Shown one piece after another: positions 16,849 to 25,098 of a DNA stretch of 64,000 bases. Where the stretch lies: the NCBI GenBank assembly GCA_016841205.1, contig JAENZP010000001.1:434001-498000 (forward strand), in the 5' to 3' direction. The stretch is from Desulfoscipio geothermicus. GTDB lineage: Bacteria > Bacillota > Desulfotomaculia > Desulfotomaculales > Desulfallaceae. Every line of letters starts with the position of its first letter. The first letter of the stretch is position 1. Made by a program: the position numbers and the translations under genes. The notes beneath the pieces are model-generated. The model had not been told where the DNA came from. It saw only the letters and a program-made list of their open reading frames with translations, and did not search any database.

Positions 16849-18024
16849 TTATATAGTAATCGCACTGGCAAATTCATTGCCAACATTAAAACTTAATCCA
16901 AAAAGCCTGGCCACCGTGGCCGCCACATCGCTAAAACCGGCGCGGGTGCCCAGGTCCACTCCCCTTCTTATACCCTGGCCGGTCACCAAAAGCGGCACGT
17001 ATTCCCTGGAATGGTCGGTACTAGTGGTGGTGGGGTCGCACCCGTGATCTGCAGTTATTATTAGCACATCTTCCGGGCGCAGGGCGTTTATTATTTCAGG
17101 CACCCGCCGGTCAAAATCTTCCAGCGCACCGGCATAACCGGCAGGGTCGTTGCGATGCCCGTATTGCTGGTCAAAATCTACCAGATTGGTAAAAATCAGT
17201 CCGTTAAATTCTTCCCGCAGCAAAGCCAGAGTTTTGTCCACCCCATCCATGTTATTATCGATGTGCACTGAACAGGAGATACCCTGACCGGCAAAAATAT
17301 CATTAATCTTACCCACCGCGGCTACTGTCAAATCATTGTCACGCAATACATTTAAAACCGTAGGGCGTGGAGGTAGGACAGAATAATCATGGCGATTGGA
17401 AGTACGTTTAAAAGAACCCGGCGAGCCGACAAACGGACGGGCAATTACCCGGCCTACCGCATAGTCACCAGTAAGCAGTTCCCGGGCTATCTGACACATC
17501 CGGTACAGTTCCTCCAAAGGAATCACCTCTTCATGGGCGGCAATTTGGAATACGCTGTCTGCAGAAGTGTACACAATAGGATTAGTGGTTTGCATATGCT
17601 GCACGCCTAGTTCCTCAATAATGGCCGTTCCCGAGGCCATCTTATTGCCCAGTATATTTCTGCCTATACTTTGTTTAAAAGGTTCAATGATTTCGGCCGG
17701 AAAGCCTGCGGGAAAAACCGGGAAAGGGTTGTCCAATACAAGACCGGCAATTTCCCAATGGCCGGTGGTGGTATCCTTACCTGGAGAGCGCTCAGCCATT
17801 TTACCATAGCAGGCGTTAGGGGTGTCCACGGGGAGTACGCCCATTATTTCGGTCAGACGGCCCAGCCCCATCTGCTCCAGGTGCGGCAGTTTCAGGCCAC
17901 CCACGGCTATGGAACAATTTACCAGTGTATTGCTGCCGCAGTCACCATATAGGTGGGCATCCGGCAATTCACCAATTCCGGCACTGTCCAGCACAATAAT
18001 GATTACTTTTCTATTCAGTGGCAT
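16849..18024 (-). CDS. deoB: Phosphopentomutase
   Basis: Converts (deoxy)ribose-1-phosphate to the 5-phosphate, linking nucleoside breakdown to the pentose phosphate pathway. 391 residues, alkaline-phosphatase superfamily. Metal ligands and phosphorylation site can be read from [16 protein letters not shown] (aspartate 12), [10 protein letters not shown], and [19 protein letters not shown]. Start ATG 18024 with AAGGAGGGAT. It stands between xerD and pdp, as drm stands after ripX in Bacillus. It may share transcription with xerD (85-bp gap). Confidence 0.96.
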   Translation of the reverse strand: MPLNRKVIIIVLDSAGIGELPDAHLYGDCGSNTLVNCSIAVGGLKLPHLEQMGLGRLTEIMGVLPVDTPNACYGKMAERSPGKDTTTGHWEIAGLVLDNPFPVFPAGFPAEIIEPFKQSIGRNILGNKMASGTAIIEELGVQHMQTTNPIVYTSADSVFQIAAHEEVIPLEELYRMCQIARELLTGDYAVGRVIARPFVGSPGSFKRTSNRHDYSVLPPRPTVLNVLRDNDLTVAAVGKINDIFAGQGISCSVHIDNNMDGVDKTLALLREEFNGLIFTNLVDFDQQYGHRNDPAGYAGALEDFDRRVPEIINALRPEDVLIITADHGCDPTTTSTDHSREYVPLLVTGQGIRRGVDLGTRAGFSDVAATVARLFGLSFNVGNEFASAITI

Positions 18025-18109
18025 TAAATTTGATCCCTCCTTATGGAAACGCTAACGTAATAAATCATGTTATAGGTTAACCGGATATATATCTTGCAAC
18101 CCGGATCTC

Positions 18110-18997
18110 CTATGCCCTGGGATGATGTTTATTATATACCTCTCTTAATTTTGTTTGAGTTAAATGGGTATATATCTGAGTGGTCGCTATATCGGCATGG
18201 CCAAGCATTTCCTGCAGTGCGCGCAGGTCAGCACCGTTTTCTAACAAATGAGTGGCAAAGGAATGGCGTAATGTATGCGGCGTAATTGTTTTGGTTATAC
18301 CTGCTGCTAAGGCGTATTTTTTAATAATTTTCCAAAACCCCTGCCTGGTGAGACGCTTGCCACGCAAATTTAAGAAAAGAGCATTTTCCCTTTTACCGGG
18401 ACTTATTTTAGTCCTCCCCCGGTACAGGTATTCCGTTAAAAAGTTTCTAGCCACCGCGCCTACCGGTATGATACGCTCCTTGGCACCTTTGCCTAGGCAG
18501 CGGACATAACCATACTCACCATCTACCTGGTCCAAATCAAGCGCCAGCAATTCGGATACCCGCATACCAGTGGCATACATCAGTTCCAGCATAGCCTTGT
18601 CCCTGAGACCGGCCGTGTTGCCAACCCGGGGTTGCTCCAGCAATTTTTCCACTTCTTCTTGGGCTAGCACTCCGGGCAATTTTTTTTTCAGGCCCGGCGA
18701 TTCCAAGTTGGCCATGGGATCGCTACTCAGCACCTGCTCATCCACCAGGAAACGGCAAAAAGTCTTCAGTGTAGCCATGTGCCGTGATATGGTAGCAGGG
18801 GAACGTCCGGTTTTTTTTAGTTCTAAAAGGTATTTTAACACTAAATTACGATCCATCCGCCCGGCTTGCATCAATTGCCGCCGGTTACAAAATGCTTTAA
18901 ACTGCTTTAAATCCAGGGCATAAGAAATAATCGTATTTTGAGCAAGGCCCCTTTCAACCGTCAGGTAAGTCAAAAATTGTTGTATCTTATACTCCAT
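18110..18997 (-). CDS. xerD: Site-specific tyrosine recombinase XerD
   Basis: Resolves chromosome dimers at dif together with XerC. 295 residues, the normal XerD length. The N-terminal SAM-like core-binding domain (1-95) is followed by the catalytic domain with R146, K170 or K173, H241-R244 in HTLRHSF, H267 and the nucleophile Y276 in TTQIYTH. The genomic place (yqzK-like, xerD, deoB) is that of ripX in Bacillus, which supports XerD rather than an integrase. No partner xerC is in the window. It starts at ATG 18997 with a GGTGGTG Shine-Dalgarno. Confidence 0.94.
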   Translation of the reverse strand: MEYKIQQFLTYLTVERGLAQNTIISYALDLKQFKAFCNRRQLMQAGRMDRNLVLKYLLELKKTGRSPATISRHMATLKTFCRFLVDEQVLSSDPMANLESPGLKKKLPGVLAQEEVEKLLEQPRVGNTAGLRDKAMLELMYATGMRVSELLALDLDQVDGEYGYVRCLGKGAKERIIPVGAVARNFLTEYLYRGRTKISPGKRENALFLNLRGKRLTRQGFWKIIKKYALAAGITKTITPHTLRHSFATHLLENGADLRALQEMLGHADIATTQIYTHLTQTKLREVYNKHHPRA

Positions 18998-19060
18998 ATT
19001 TTTACACCACCATTTATTGATGAGCTATTCCACATCCTGTCTGCCTATTCCTTTCGGGAC

Positions 19061-19103
19061 AAAAAAAACCGGTGAACATTGATTTTATAGATAAAAACCG
19101 GTT
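19061..19103 (-). terminator. Terminator between the yqzK-like gene and xerD
   Basis: AACCGGT and ACCGGTT pair across a 22-nt loop (19067-19073 with 19097-19103). In the minus direction this is followed by eight T residues. The long loop is AT-rich. It would separate the small gene from xerD. Confidence 0.6.
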
Positions 19104-19139
19104 ACAATAATTGGGCTTTTTTTCTATAGACAGTGGATT

Positions 19140-19319
19140 TTATTTCAAATGCTGTTCCACTCGGAATGGCTCACTGGTTGTTTTATTGTGTTCAACTAAG
19201 TTGGTCTTTAATACCCCGTACAACTGCGCAATCAGTAAACACAATATACACATCACAAGTACCAAGCGTGCAAATAATAAAACCTTGTCTTTGACCCGGG
19301 AAACCACCACAAAAAACAT
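19140..19319 (-). CDS. Small membrane protein in the YqzK (DUF4227) position
   Basis: A 59-residue protein with one membrane segment (LLFARLVLVMCILCLLIAQL, about 14-33) and a charged C-terminal tail. ATG 19319 is chosen because AGGGGG stands 8 nt upstream; the frame is open 16 codons further without a ribosome site. In Bacillus yqzK (DUF4227) lies directly before ripX/xerD and near spoIIM, the same order as here, and the size and topology agree. Sequence similarity is too weak for certainty. A plus-strand frame of 158 codons covers the same DNA but lacks coding signs. Confidence 0.6.
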   Translation of the reverse strand: MFFVVVSRVKDKVLLFARLVLVMCILCLLIAQLYGVLKTNLVEHNKTTSEPFRVEQHLK

Positions 19320-19472
19320 CTCGTGTGCCCCCTTTAATTTCATAACGTTCACCATTAGCTTAAACAATATTTATATAAACAATCTTACCTTTAATGGCAG
19401 TACCAAGGTTAATTACCATGACATGTATATTATTGTATTTTCGAATGCGTTACAGAATCTATCTAGTACTTC

Positions 19473-20105
19473 TTACCAATCAGCTAGCAGCGATGCTAAA
19501 AGCCTGGTTAACCCCGGTGTAATATATCCCTCCGCCAGGGCAGCCAAAGCGAAGGCCGTCAAACAGCCTACCATGATCAGAGAATAAGCGGCAAACTGAG
19601 GTCCAATGCTGGTTTGTGAATTATTAAATCTTTTAATTAATCGCATGGAAAAGGAAAGTGAGGCTACACCACCAATAATCAACGCGGGAATAAACAGCAG
19701 GTTTTGCGGCAACATGGAGGCAAAGACAATAATAAACTCCCGCCAATCGGGGTACGCAGTTATAAAGCCCACGGTGAACCCCAGCACAAACCCCCGAAAA
19801 AAGATATACGCCAGCACCAGGGGCAGGCAAATAATGGTTAAGCCTAGTATATACATCACCAACCCCACCAGCAGGTTGTCACACAGCATCCCCTTGACCA
19901 GCTGTAGCTGATCCACTTGAATTTCCGCCGACTGGGCTAAAAAAGACTGCAGGTAACGCTGTAAATCCGAAGTTTGCTGTTCGGGCAATGTATTAACCCC
20001 CAGCGAACCAAGCAATATGCCTGTACTAAAAACAGCTAAGACAATAAGATAAAGCGGCCAGCTTTGCTGGAAGGAGGCAGTCATTAACCGACGCATGTAA
20101 CCCAT
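19473..20105 (-). CDS. spoIIM: Stage II sporulation protein M
   Basis: A 210-residue membrane protein of the SpoIIM/DUF95 family. With SpoIID and SpoIIP it drives septal peptidoglycan thinning and engulfment in the mother cell. About five hydrophobic segments are visible; the family-typical YIFFRGFVLGFTVGF is in the middle. The correct start is ATG 20105 (GGGAG 7 nt upstream), although the frame opens 41 codons earlier. The best evidence for function beyond similarity is the sigma-E promoter match at 20141-20170. SpoIID and SpoIIP are not in the window. Confidence 0.92.
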   Translation of the reverse strand: MGYMRRLMTASFQQSWPLYLIVLAVFSTGILLGSLGVNTLPEQQTSDLQRYLQSFLAQSAEIQVDQLQLVKGMLCDNLLVGLVMYILGLTIICLPLVLAYIFFRGFVLGFTVGFITAYPDWREFIIVFASMLPQNLLFIPALIIGGVASLSFSMRLIKRFNNSQTSIGPQFAAYSLIMVGCLTAFALAALAEGYITPGLTRLLASLLADW

Positions 20106-20140
20106 ACCACCGCTCCCTTTATAGAACCTGTCCATCTCTA

Positions 20141-20170
20141 TATATATGAGCGGCACTGTGTGGAATATGA
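20141..20170 (-). promoter_or_regulatory. Sigma-E promoter of spoIIM
   Basis: TCATATT (20164-20170) is a full match to the sigma-E -35 (KMATATT). After 15 bp comes CATATATA (20141-20148), 5/8 to CATACAMT. It lies 36 bp before the spoIIM start. Confidence 0.6.
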
Positions 20171-20172
20171 CC

Positions 20173-20841
20173 TTAACGCAAATATTCTTCGATAATTGCC
20201 CTCGTGATGTATTCTGCCGCCAACACATCCTCCAGTGAATTACCGCTGGCGGCCACTACAGTGATACCCGAGTCCAACACCCTGGCTTTTTGAATAGCCC
20301 GGGCGGCTGCCATGCGAGCGGGTGCCGCACCCTTATGACGCATGGTCCTGGCTACAGTGCCGGTGAGCACAGCCGGAGCCCCGGCATTGACCGCGGCATC
20401 GTAAGCCACTCCCCCAGTGGCCGTGGCTGCTATAACCACATGATTTTGCATATCATAAAGCTTAGTTGTTTCAGCACCGATATTGGGCAATACTGCAGCT
20501 ATTTTCGCTCCGGCCCGGGCCAAGCCACCGGCCACCCTGCTGACACTGCCCATTCTTTCTTCATCCGTACCCACTCGGGGCTCGGCCACCAAAACAACCC
20601 CGGTACCCTTTTCTCGGGCTGCCTGCCCGGCCAATAACCCTATGGCGGCCGGATCTATAGCCACAGGCGGCGCAGCCCCATCGGGCGCGGCCCCGAACAC
20701 TGCACAGGCACCGGCATCCAGGGCGGCCTCCAACGTTGTGGACATATCAATAACATCCACAATTACTACAACATCTCCTTGCCTGGCAGCCACAGCCGCC
20801 CCACTGGCGTTGACGGTCATTTTAACAATGGGTATTTTCAT
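20173..20841 (-). CDS. ComB-like (2-phosphosulfolactate phosphatase fold) protein, function unknown
   Basis: A 222-residue, alanine-rich soluble protein. VVVIVDVIDMSTTLEAALDAGA (split here as VVVIVDVIDM and STTLEAALDAGA, about 24-45) resembles the DVxRAxTTI segment of ComB phosphatases. The arginine of that motif is replaced by aspartate, so activity as 2-phosphosulfolactate phosphatase is doubtful. Later segments LPNIGAETTKLYD and ATATGGVAYDAAV also suit the fold. GGAGG 7 nt before ATG 20841 sets the start. It is followed after 67 bp by spoIIM, which has its own sigma-E match. No coenzyme M genes are nearby, so another substrate is likely. Confidence 0.55.
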   Translation of the reverse strand: MKIPIVKMTVNASGAAVAARQGDVVVIVDVIDMSTTLEAALDAGACAVFGAAPDGAAPPVAIDPAAIGLLAGQAAREKGTGVVLVAEPRVGTDEERMGSVSRVAGGLARAGAKIAAVLPNIGAETTKLYDMQNHVVIAATATGGVAYDAAVNAGAPAVLTGTVARTMRHKGAAPARMAAARAIQKARVLDSGITVVAASGNSLEDVLAAEYITRAIIEEYLR

Positions 20842-20854
20842 GGTATTTCCTCCG

Positions 20855-20882
20855 GAATAATAAAAGTTTAGCCGCATAGAAT
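20855..20882 (+). promoter_or_regulatory. Sigma-E-like promoter of the small plus-strand gene
   Basis: GAATAAT (20855-20861; 6/7 to KMATATT), 13 bp, CATAGAAT (20875-20882; 7/8 to CATACAMT). A transcript would start near 20889, 27 nt before the ATG at 20916. Confidence 0.5.
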
Positions 20883-20915
20883 AGTGGTATATTTTGGATT
20901 TTAAGGAGGATTATT

Positions 20916-21044
20916 ATGCGTTTATTTATATCCAAAAGAGGTTTTTGTTTCAGCGGCAAAGTCAGCGAGTTAAGGCAACAAGTACGCCTCTGGACACAAT
21001 CCAACGCTACATTGCAGGAATTCTTAACCTTGTCCTTACACTAA
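20916..21044 (+). CDS. Small protein of 42 residues, unknown function
   Basis: A short frame starting MRLFISKRGFCFSGK and ending EFLTLSLH, with a consensus Shine-Dalgarno AAGGAGG (20903-20909) 6 nt before the ATG. It is convergent with the DUF3866 gene and divergent from the ComB-like gene, on the strand opposite to nearly everything else. No membrane segment. The basic opening and the KVSELRQQVRLW segment look like a small amphipathic helix. A sigma-E-like promoter lies at the right distance. I do not recognise the family. The translation signals, not length, are the main argument for a real gene. Confidence 0.6.
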   Translation: MRLFISKRGFCFSGKVSELRQQVRLWTQSNATLQEFLTLSLH

Positions 21045-21128
21045 ATACATACCATATATGCATATTATGGCATCATTACAATAAATATCAGCCAAAAAAA
21101 CTGTTAGCTCAGCAAAGTAATTGCATTA

Positions 21129-22232
21129 TCAGCGGTCTGCTTCGATATTGTAAGCGGCTAACCTTACGGCGTAAATACCCGCAGCGCCGGCGGCCAAGAA
21201 AAAGGCCGGGTCGTCTGATGGCGTGCGCCCCATAGAAGTAACCCTGATACCCCGGCATCCCAGCTCCTCCATGGCGGGTTGGCCGTTTTCCAAGGCTAAC
21301 CGGTGCTTACCTTTAGGCCATGCATGGCTGAGCTGATTCTGTATTAAGGCACGTTGCCCGGCATCAGCCAGTTCCGGCAGCACCACCGTACAGGATGTTA
21401 GGGCTATTTTACCCAGGGCGGTTATTGTATGGTGGCTAATGCCATAGTGCCTTTCCCGGGCATCGGCAAAGCTAATGCGGGGAATGGCCACCGGCTGGCC
21501 GCCCAGTATGTTCACGGCGTTAATTATTTCCCCCTGTTCTACACCAGTGAAACCCAGTGGGGATGCAGTGCCTACAATACCGGGACCCATGGTTACAATT
21601 ATTGCATCCGCGCAGGCTACTGCTTTTGCCGTGAGCAGCGCGGTATATATATTGATACATTCCCAGTCACCACCAAAAGCATGACCGCAGGTAATGGTGG
21701 CGTCTACCAAGCCTGAGGCCTTAAGGTCATGCACAAGGTTGCTCAGAGACAGCGGCAGGGCCGCGCCGTCCGTCATCACATACACTACCCGGGCTACTCC
21801 TTCAGATGCGGTCTTTATGCCCGCCGCAGCGGGTGCCAGCATACTGTGCAGCGTACCCACCACCACCGGCACACCGTCCAGCGAGGTGGCGTTTTTTATA
21901 GTTTCAGCGTCAGAGCTGTCGGGCTCTTCTGCAGCCAGCACTTTAACCTGGCAGGGGCTATAGCGCAGTTTCATAATGTGTCCGGCCTGGCTGGCATTAT
22001 GCTTAGGCCTGGATGCATTGGCCATTACAAAATGGGCTCCGCCCGTGCCCAGTTTTTTTGCGACTGCAGTGGTATTCAACACCACAATGTCCCCAGTATC
22101 CACCGGCCCGGTGAGCAAGTCATAGTTATAGGCTGTTTGTTCAGGCTCCCCCGGTATTTGTACGGTTATTTCCGTCAAGTTCCGCCGCTGGGCTTTGACT
22201 GCCAAGACCCGTCCCTGCCGTGTACTGATCAA
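21129..22232 (-). CDS. DUF3866 family protein
   Basis: A 367-residue conserved protein of unknown function, found in Firmicutes and Actinobacteria. It opens with a short beta-rich domain (GRVLAVKAQRRNLTEITVQI, GDIVVLNTTAVAKKLGTGG) followed by a Rossmann-like body (VVGTLHSMLAPAAAG, VYVMTDGAALPLSLS, IVTMGPGIVGT). No signal peptide or membrane segment is seen. The start overlaps the stop of the upstream M20 peptidase by 4 bp, so the two are translationally coupled and may act in one process. Nothing in the sequence gives a reaction. Confidence 0.85.
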   Translation of the reverse strand: MISTRQGRVLAVKAQRRNLTEITVQIPGEPEQTAYNYDLLTGPVDTGDIVVLNTTAVAKKLGTGGAHFVMANASRPKHNASQAGHIMKLRYSPCQVKVLAAEEPDSSDAETIKNATSLDGVPVVVGTLHSMLAPAAAGIKTASEGVARVVYVMTDGAALPLSLSNLVHDLKASGLVDATITCGHAFGGDWECINIYTALLTAKAVACADAIIVTMGPGIVGTASPLGFTGVEQGEIINAVNILGGQPVAIPRISFADARERHYGISHHTITALGKIALTSCTVVLPELADAGQRALIQNQLSHAWPKGKHRLALENGQPAMEELGCRGIRVTSMGRTPSDDPAFFLAAGAAGIYAVRLAAYNIEADR

Positions 22233-23374
22233 AATGCCAATTCTCCCTTCCCGGCCGCACAGCGGACCGTCGTGTTGATGATAGCCAAAACATAAGAGGC
22301 ATCCAGTACCAGGTCACTGACAGTTATGAATTCGTCGACGGTATGCACCTTTTGCATGGCAATACCCAGATTTACCGCCGATATACCATGTTTGTTAAAT
22401 ATGTGGGTATCGCTGCCACCGCCCGTTCCCTTGACTACCGGTTTTACACCTATCTCTAGTGCCGCCTTTTGAGCCAACTGCACTACCGGGGCATCCGCAG
22501 GGACTGACATTGCGGGATAAATGGTTTCCACTTTTACCTGCACCTGTGCACCGCCCTCCCGGGCCGCCTGTCTCAGCGCCTTGCACATGGCCCGGGTCTG
22601 TTTAATACGTTTTTGTTCCCGCCGGCTTCTTGTTTCTCCCTTGATCATTACTTTATCAGGTATAATATTAATTGCTACACCACCGGATATGATCCCTATA
22701 TTAGCAGTGGTCTCGTGGTCAATGCGGCCAAGTTGCATGTTTGCAATAGCCCGGGAAGCCACCTGTACGGCATTCACCCCGTCTTCGGGGTTAATACCGG
22801 AATGGGCTGCTACACCCAGCATTTCAGCATATATCTCGTCCTGGGATGGCCCCTGGTTGATAATAGTACCCGCAGGGCCATTACTGTCCAGCACGTAACC
22901 CATCCGGGCGGTCAGGCGGGAAAAATCCAAGAACTTAGCGCCAGATAAACCCACTTCTTCACAGGTAGTAAAAACCAACTCCAAATCACCGTGCGGCAGT
23001 TTTTGCTCCTGCAGCACCTGCACTGCCTCCAAGATAGCGGCAATGCCTGCTTTATCATCAGCACCCAGCACAGTGGTCCCGTCCGAGCGAATCAAACCGT
23101 TTTCTTCCACGGGCTTAATGCTGCGCCCCGGTGATACCGTGTCCATATGAGCTGAAAACATAAGTGCCGGCGCCTCCACGCTGCCGGGCAGCCGGGCTAT
23201 CAAATTACCCGTATCGGAGCCGGTTTTAGACCCGGAATCATCCACATAAACGGTAAATCCCAGTTGCTGCAGTTTCTCCATAAGCAGTGCGGACATGTGC
23301 GCCTCTCGCCTGCTCTCACTGTCCACACGTACCATTTCCATAAATTCAGCCACCAACCGCTCCCTGTTTATCAT
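22229..23374 (-). CDS. M20 family peptidase (PepT-like tripeptidase)
   Basis: A 381-residue zinc-dependent exopeptidase of the M20 family, cytoplasmic. The metal-site segments are clear: SAHMDTVSPG (first histidine and aspartate), GADDKAGIAAILEA (bridging aspartate), TTCEEVGLSGAK (catalytic glutamates), and GGGSDTHIFNKHG near the end. The lid/dimer domain lies between. It is closest by eye to the PepT-like/tripeptidase group. ATG 23374 is preferred over an upstream frame extension because of the AAGGTGGGG before it. It overlaps the DUF3866 gene by 4 bp. Confidence 0.9.
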   Translation of the reverse strand: MINRERLVAEFMEMVRVDSESRREAHMSALLMEKLQQLGFTVYVDDSGSKTGSDTGNLIARLPGSVEAPALMFSAHMDTVSPGRSIKPVEENGLIRSDGTTVLGADDKAGIAAILEAVQVLQEQKLPHGDLELVFTTCEEVGLSGAKFLDFSRLTARMGYVLDSNGPAGTIINQGPSQDEIYAEMLGVAAHSGINPEDGVNAVQVASRAIANMQLGRIDHETTANIGIISGGVAINIIPDKVMIKGETRSRREQKRIKQTRAMCKALRQAAREGGAQVQVKVETIYPAMSVPADAPVVQLAQKAALEIGVKPVVKGTGGGSDTHIFNKHGISAVNLGIAMQKVHTVDEFITVSDLVLDASYVLAIINTTVRCAAGKGELAF

Positions 23375-23508
23375 TGGAACCCCACCTTTGCAAACTAATG
23401 TTACTAATATAATAACCGCCATACGCCCGGCTGTAAAATACGGGGTTAAGCGGTTTATATATAATACAGAGTTTGTTTAAAAAATAGTTTTAACTTTGAT
23501 CCCTAAGT

Positions 23509-24351
23509 TTATTTCTCCCGCCCCAACATATCTAGATAATTCAATACAACATTACCTGAAATAATACGGGTAAGCGAATATCTTTCTGTTATTATGTGTA
23601 TTATTACCAAAGCAGCCAGGTAACCGGTACGAAAGTATCCATCCAGCGATGCAACAGCCGTCAAACCAATGACTATACCCAATGTATTGGACCCGGCATC
23701 TCCCATCATAGCCCGGGCTTTGAAGTCAGCTGGCAAAAAGGCCAGCAAAACACCCAATGTCATAGTAGCCATCACCGCTTCCGGGCTGCCCAAAGCTGCA
23801 GGTAGCAGTATAAGATAAAGTAATATAAAAACCTTACCGGCTCGGCCCGGCCGCAGGTCAAATAAATTGATCAGGTTAACCGAAAGGGCGATAATCAAAG
23901 CGCTGTCCAGGATGCGCCAGATATTCCCTGGGTACAGCTGTACTGCCAAAATAAGCGCCAGTACACCGCCACCCAAAGCTTTTAGTGCACCTGTGGTTAA
24001 ACGCCCATGGAGTAAGGCTTTGAAGTGTCCCATTAACCCGGACGCCTCCCGACTGCCCCAAAAATCATCCATCAGCCCTAAAAAAGTAGCTCCTGCCATA
24101 GCCAATAAATAAAGTATAGCGTGTTCACGCAAGCCGGTCGGCCATAAAAAAAACAGGGGCAAAACCGCACCCACCATAGAGATAAAAAAAACAACCCCTG
24201 CGGCCAGCGGTATTTTTTCCCCTTTAAAATTGGGCCGCACAAAGTCTGCTTCAGCAATCATACCCAATATCTTTTCCCTTATAGACAGAGCTATTAGAAA
24301 AGCCAGTCCAAAACCCACCAGTATATAATATAATTCTGGCTGCCCATTCAA
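23509..24351 (-). CDS. Glycosyltransferase family 4 (MraY/WecA-like) membrane protein
   Basis: A 280-residue polytopic membrane protein (about 8-9 segments) of the polyprenyl-phosphate sugar-1-phosphate transferase superfamily. LMDDFWGS and NLINLFDLRPGRAGK correspond to the metal-binding DD and NxxNxxDG-type motifs, and MMGDAGSNTLG to the third conserved loop. It is shorter than MraY (about 320), so it is not the standard peptidoglycan enzyme. It stands in a run with GT2, SteB and SteA genes, suggesting an envelope or septum-related glycan step. The substrate is unknown. Confidence 0.85.
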   Translation of the reverse strand: MNGQPELYYILVGFGLAFLIALSIREKILGMIAEADFVRPNFKGEKIPLAAGVVFFISMVGAVLPLFFLWPTGLREHAILYLLAMAGATFLGLMDDFWGSREASGLMGHFKALLHGRLTTGALKALGGGVLALILAVQLYPGNIWRILDSALIIALSVNLINLFDLRPGRAGKVFILLYLILLPAALGSPEAVMATMTLGVLLAFLPADFKARAMMGDAGSNTLGIVIGLTAVASLDGYFRTGYLAALVIIHIITERYSLTRIISGNVVLNYLDMLGREK

Positions 24352-24368
24352 CTATCTCACCTCGAAAC

Positions 24369-25046
24369 TTATTTCACCACTGCAGCCCTGGCCAGTACCC
24401 GGGCGATATGATAAAATTGCCTGCCCCGGTGCCAGAAGCCTTTCAGATCGCGCCCTGTTTCAGCATGGGTCATTTGTACCGGCACTTCCAGCACTTTAAA
24501 TCCCGCCCGGGCCGCTTTGATAGTCAGCCCTACCTCTACCCCATAACCAGAGGCAAAAGGCAATAGTTTATCCATTACAGGGCTAGTCATCACTCGCTGG
24601 CCGGATAAAGGAGACTGCATTTCCATTCCGGTATAAAATTTAATGCCTTTTCTGGCCAAACCCTTAACCAGGCCGAAACCGCCCTTTAAACGCGGCGGCG
24701 GGAAGTGGGCCACGGTCATATCTGCCCGGCCATCCAGAACGGGCTCTAACAGCAGCCGGGCATCCCTGGCTGAATCCCCCAGGTCACCGTCCAACAGCAT
24801 AACTACATCCGCCTCAATTTGCTTGCTACCCTCGTTGAGCGCGGCACCTTTACCTTTATTACTAGGCATACTGATTACCCTTGCTCCTGCAGCAGCGGCC
24901 AGATCGCCCGTTTGATCAGTAGATGCGTCGTCCACCACCACAACTTCGTTCACTTCAGACAATTCGAAAAGCGCCGCCACGGTGGCGGTAATATTATTTG
25001 CTTCGTTATAAGCCGGTATCAAAGCCACAACCCGCTTAGCGGACAT
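24369..25046 (-). CDS. Glycosyltransferase family 2
   Basis: A 225-residue GT-A fold enzyme: VALIPAYNEANNI at the N-terminus, VVVDDASTDQTGD, then the DXD site in VVMLLDGDLGD. Length and motifs resemble dolichol-phosphate mannose synthase-like transferases without membrane segments. It lies 17 bp before the GT4 gene and 52 bp after steB on the minus strand, so it is probably in one operon. It could act on the lipid product of the GT4 protein, but this is inference. Confidence 0.88.
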   Translation of the reverse strand: MSAKRVVALIPAYNEANNITATVAALFELSEVNEVVVVDDASTDQTGDLAAAAGARVISMPSNKGKGAALNEGSKQIEADVVMLLDGDLGDSARDARLLLEPVLDGRADMTVAHFPPPRLKGGFGLVKGLARKGIKFYTGMEMQSPLSGQRVMTSPVMDKLLPFASGYGVEVGLTIKAARAGFKVLEVPVQMTHAETGRDLKGFWHRGRQFYHIARVLARAAVVK

Positions 25047-25098
25047 ATAAATCCGTTCCTTTCCTCATACTATCAATGTATTACCGGCAGCCGCCCGT

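Noticed and set aside
19111-19587. Plus-strand frame of 158 codons
   Set aside because: Covers the 3' end of spoIIM and the yqzK-like gene in antisense. Low-complexity composition rich in Asn/Ser/Thr, no ribosome site.
20894-21235. Plus-strand frame of 113 codons overlapping the 42-codon gene
   Set aside because: Starts before the Shine-Dalgarno of the 42-codon gene, then runs antisense into the DUF3866 gene. The other frame has the translation signals.
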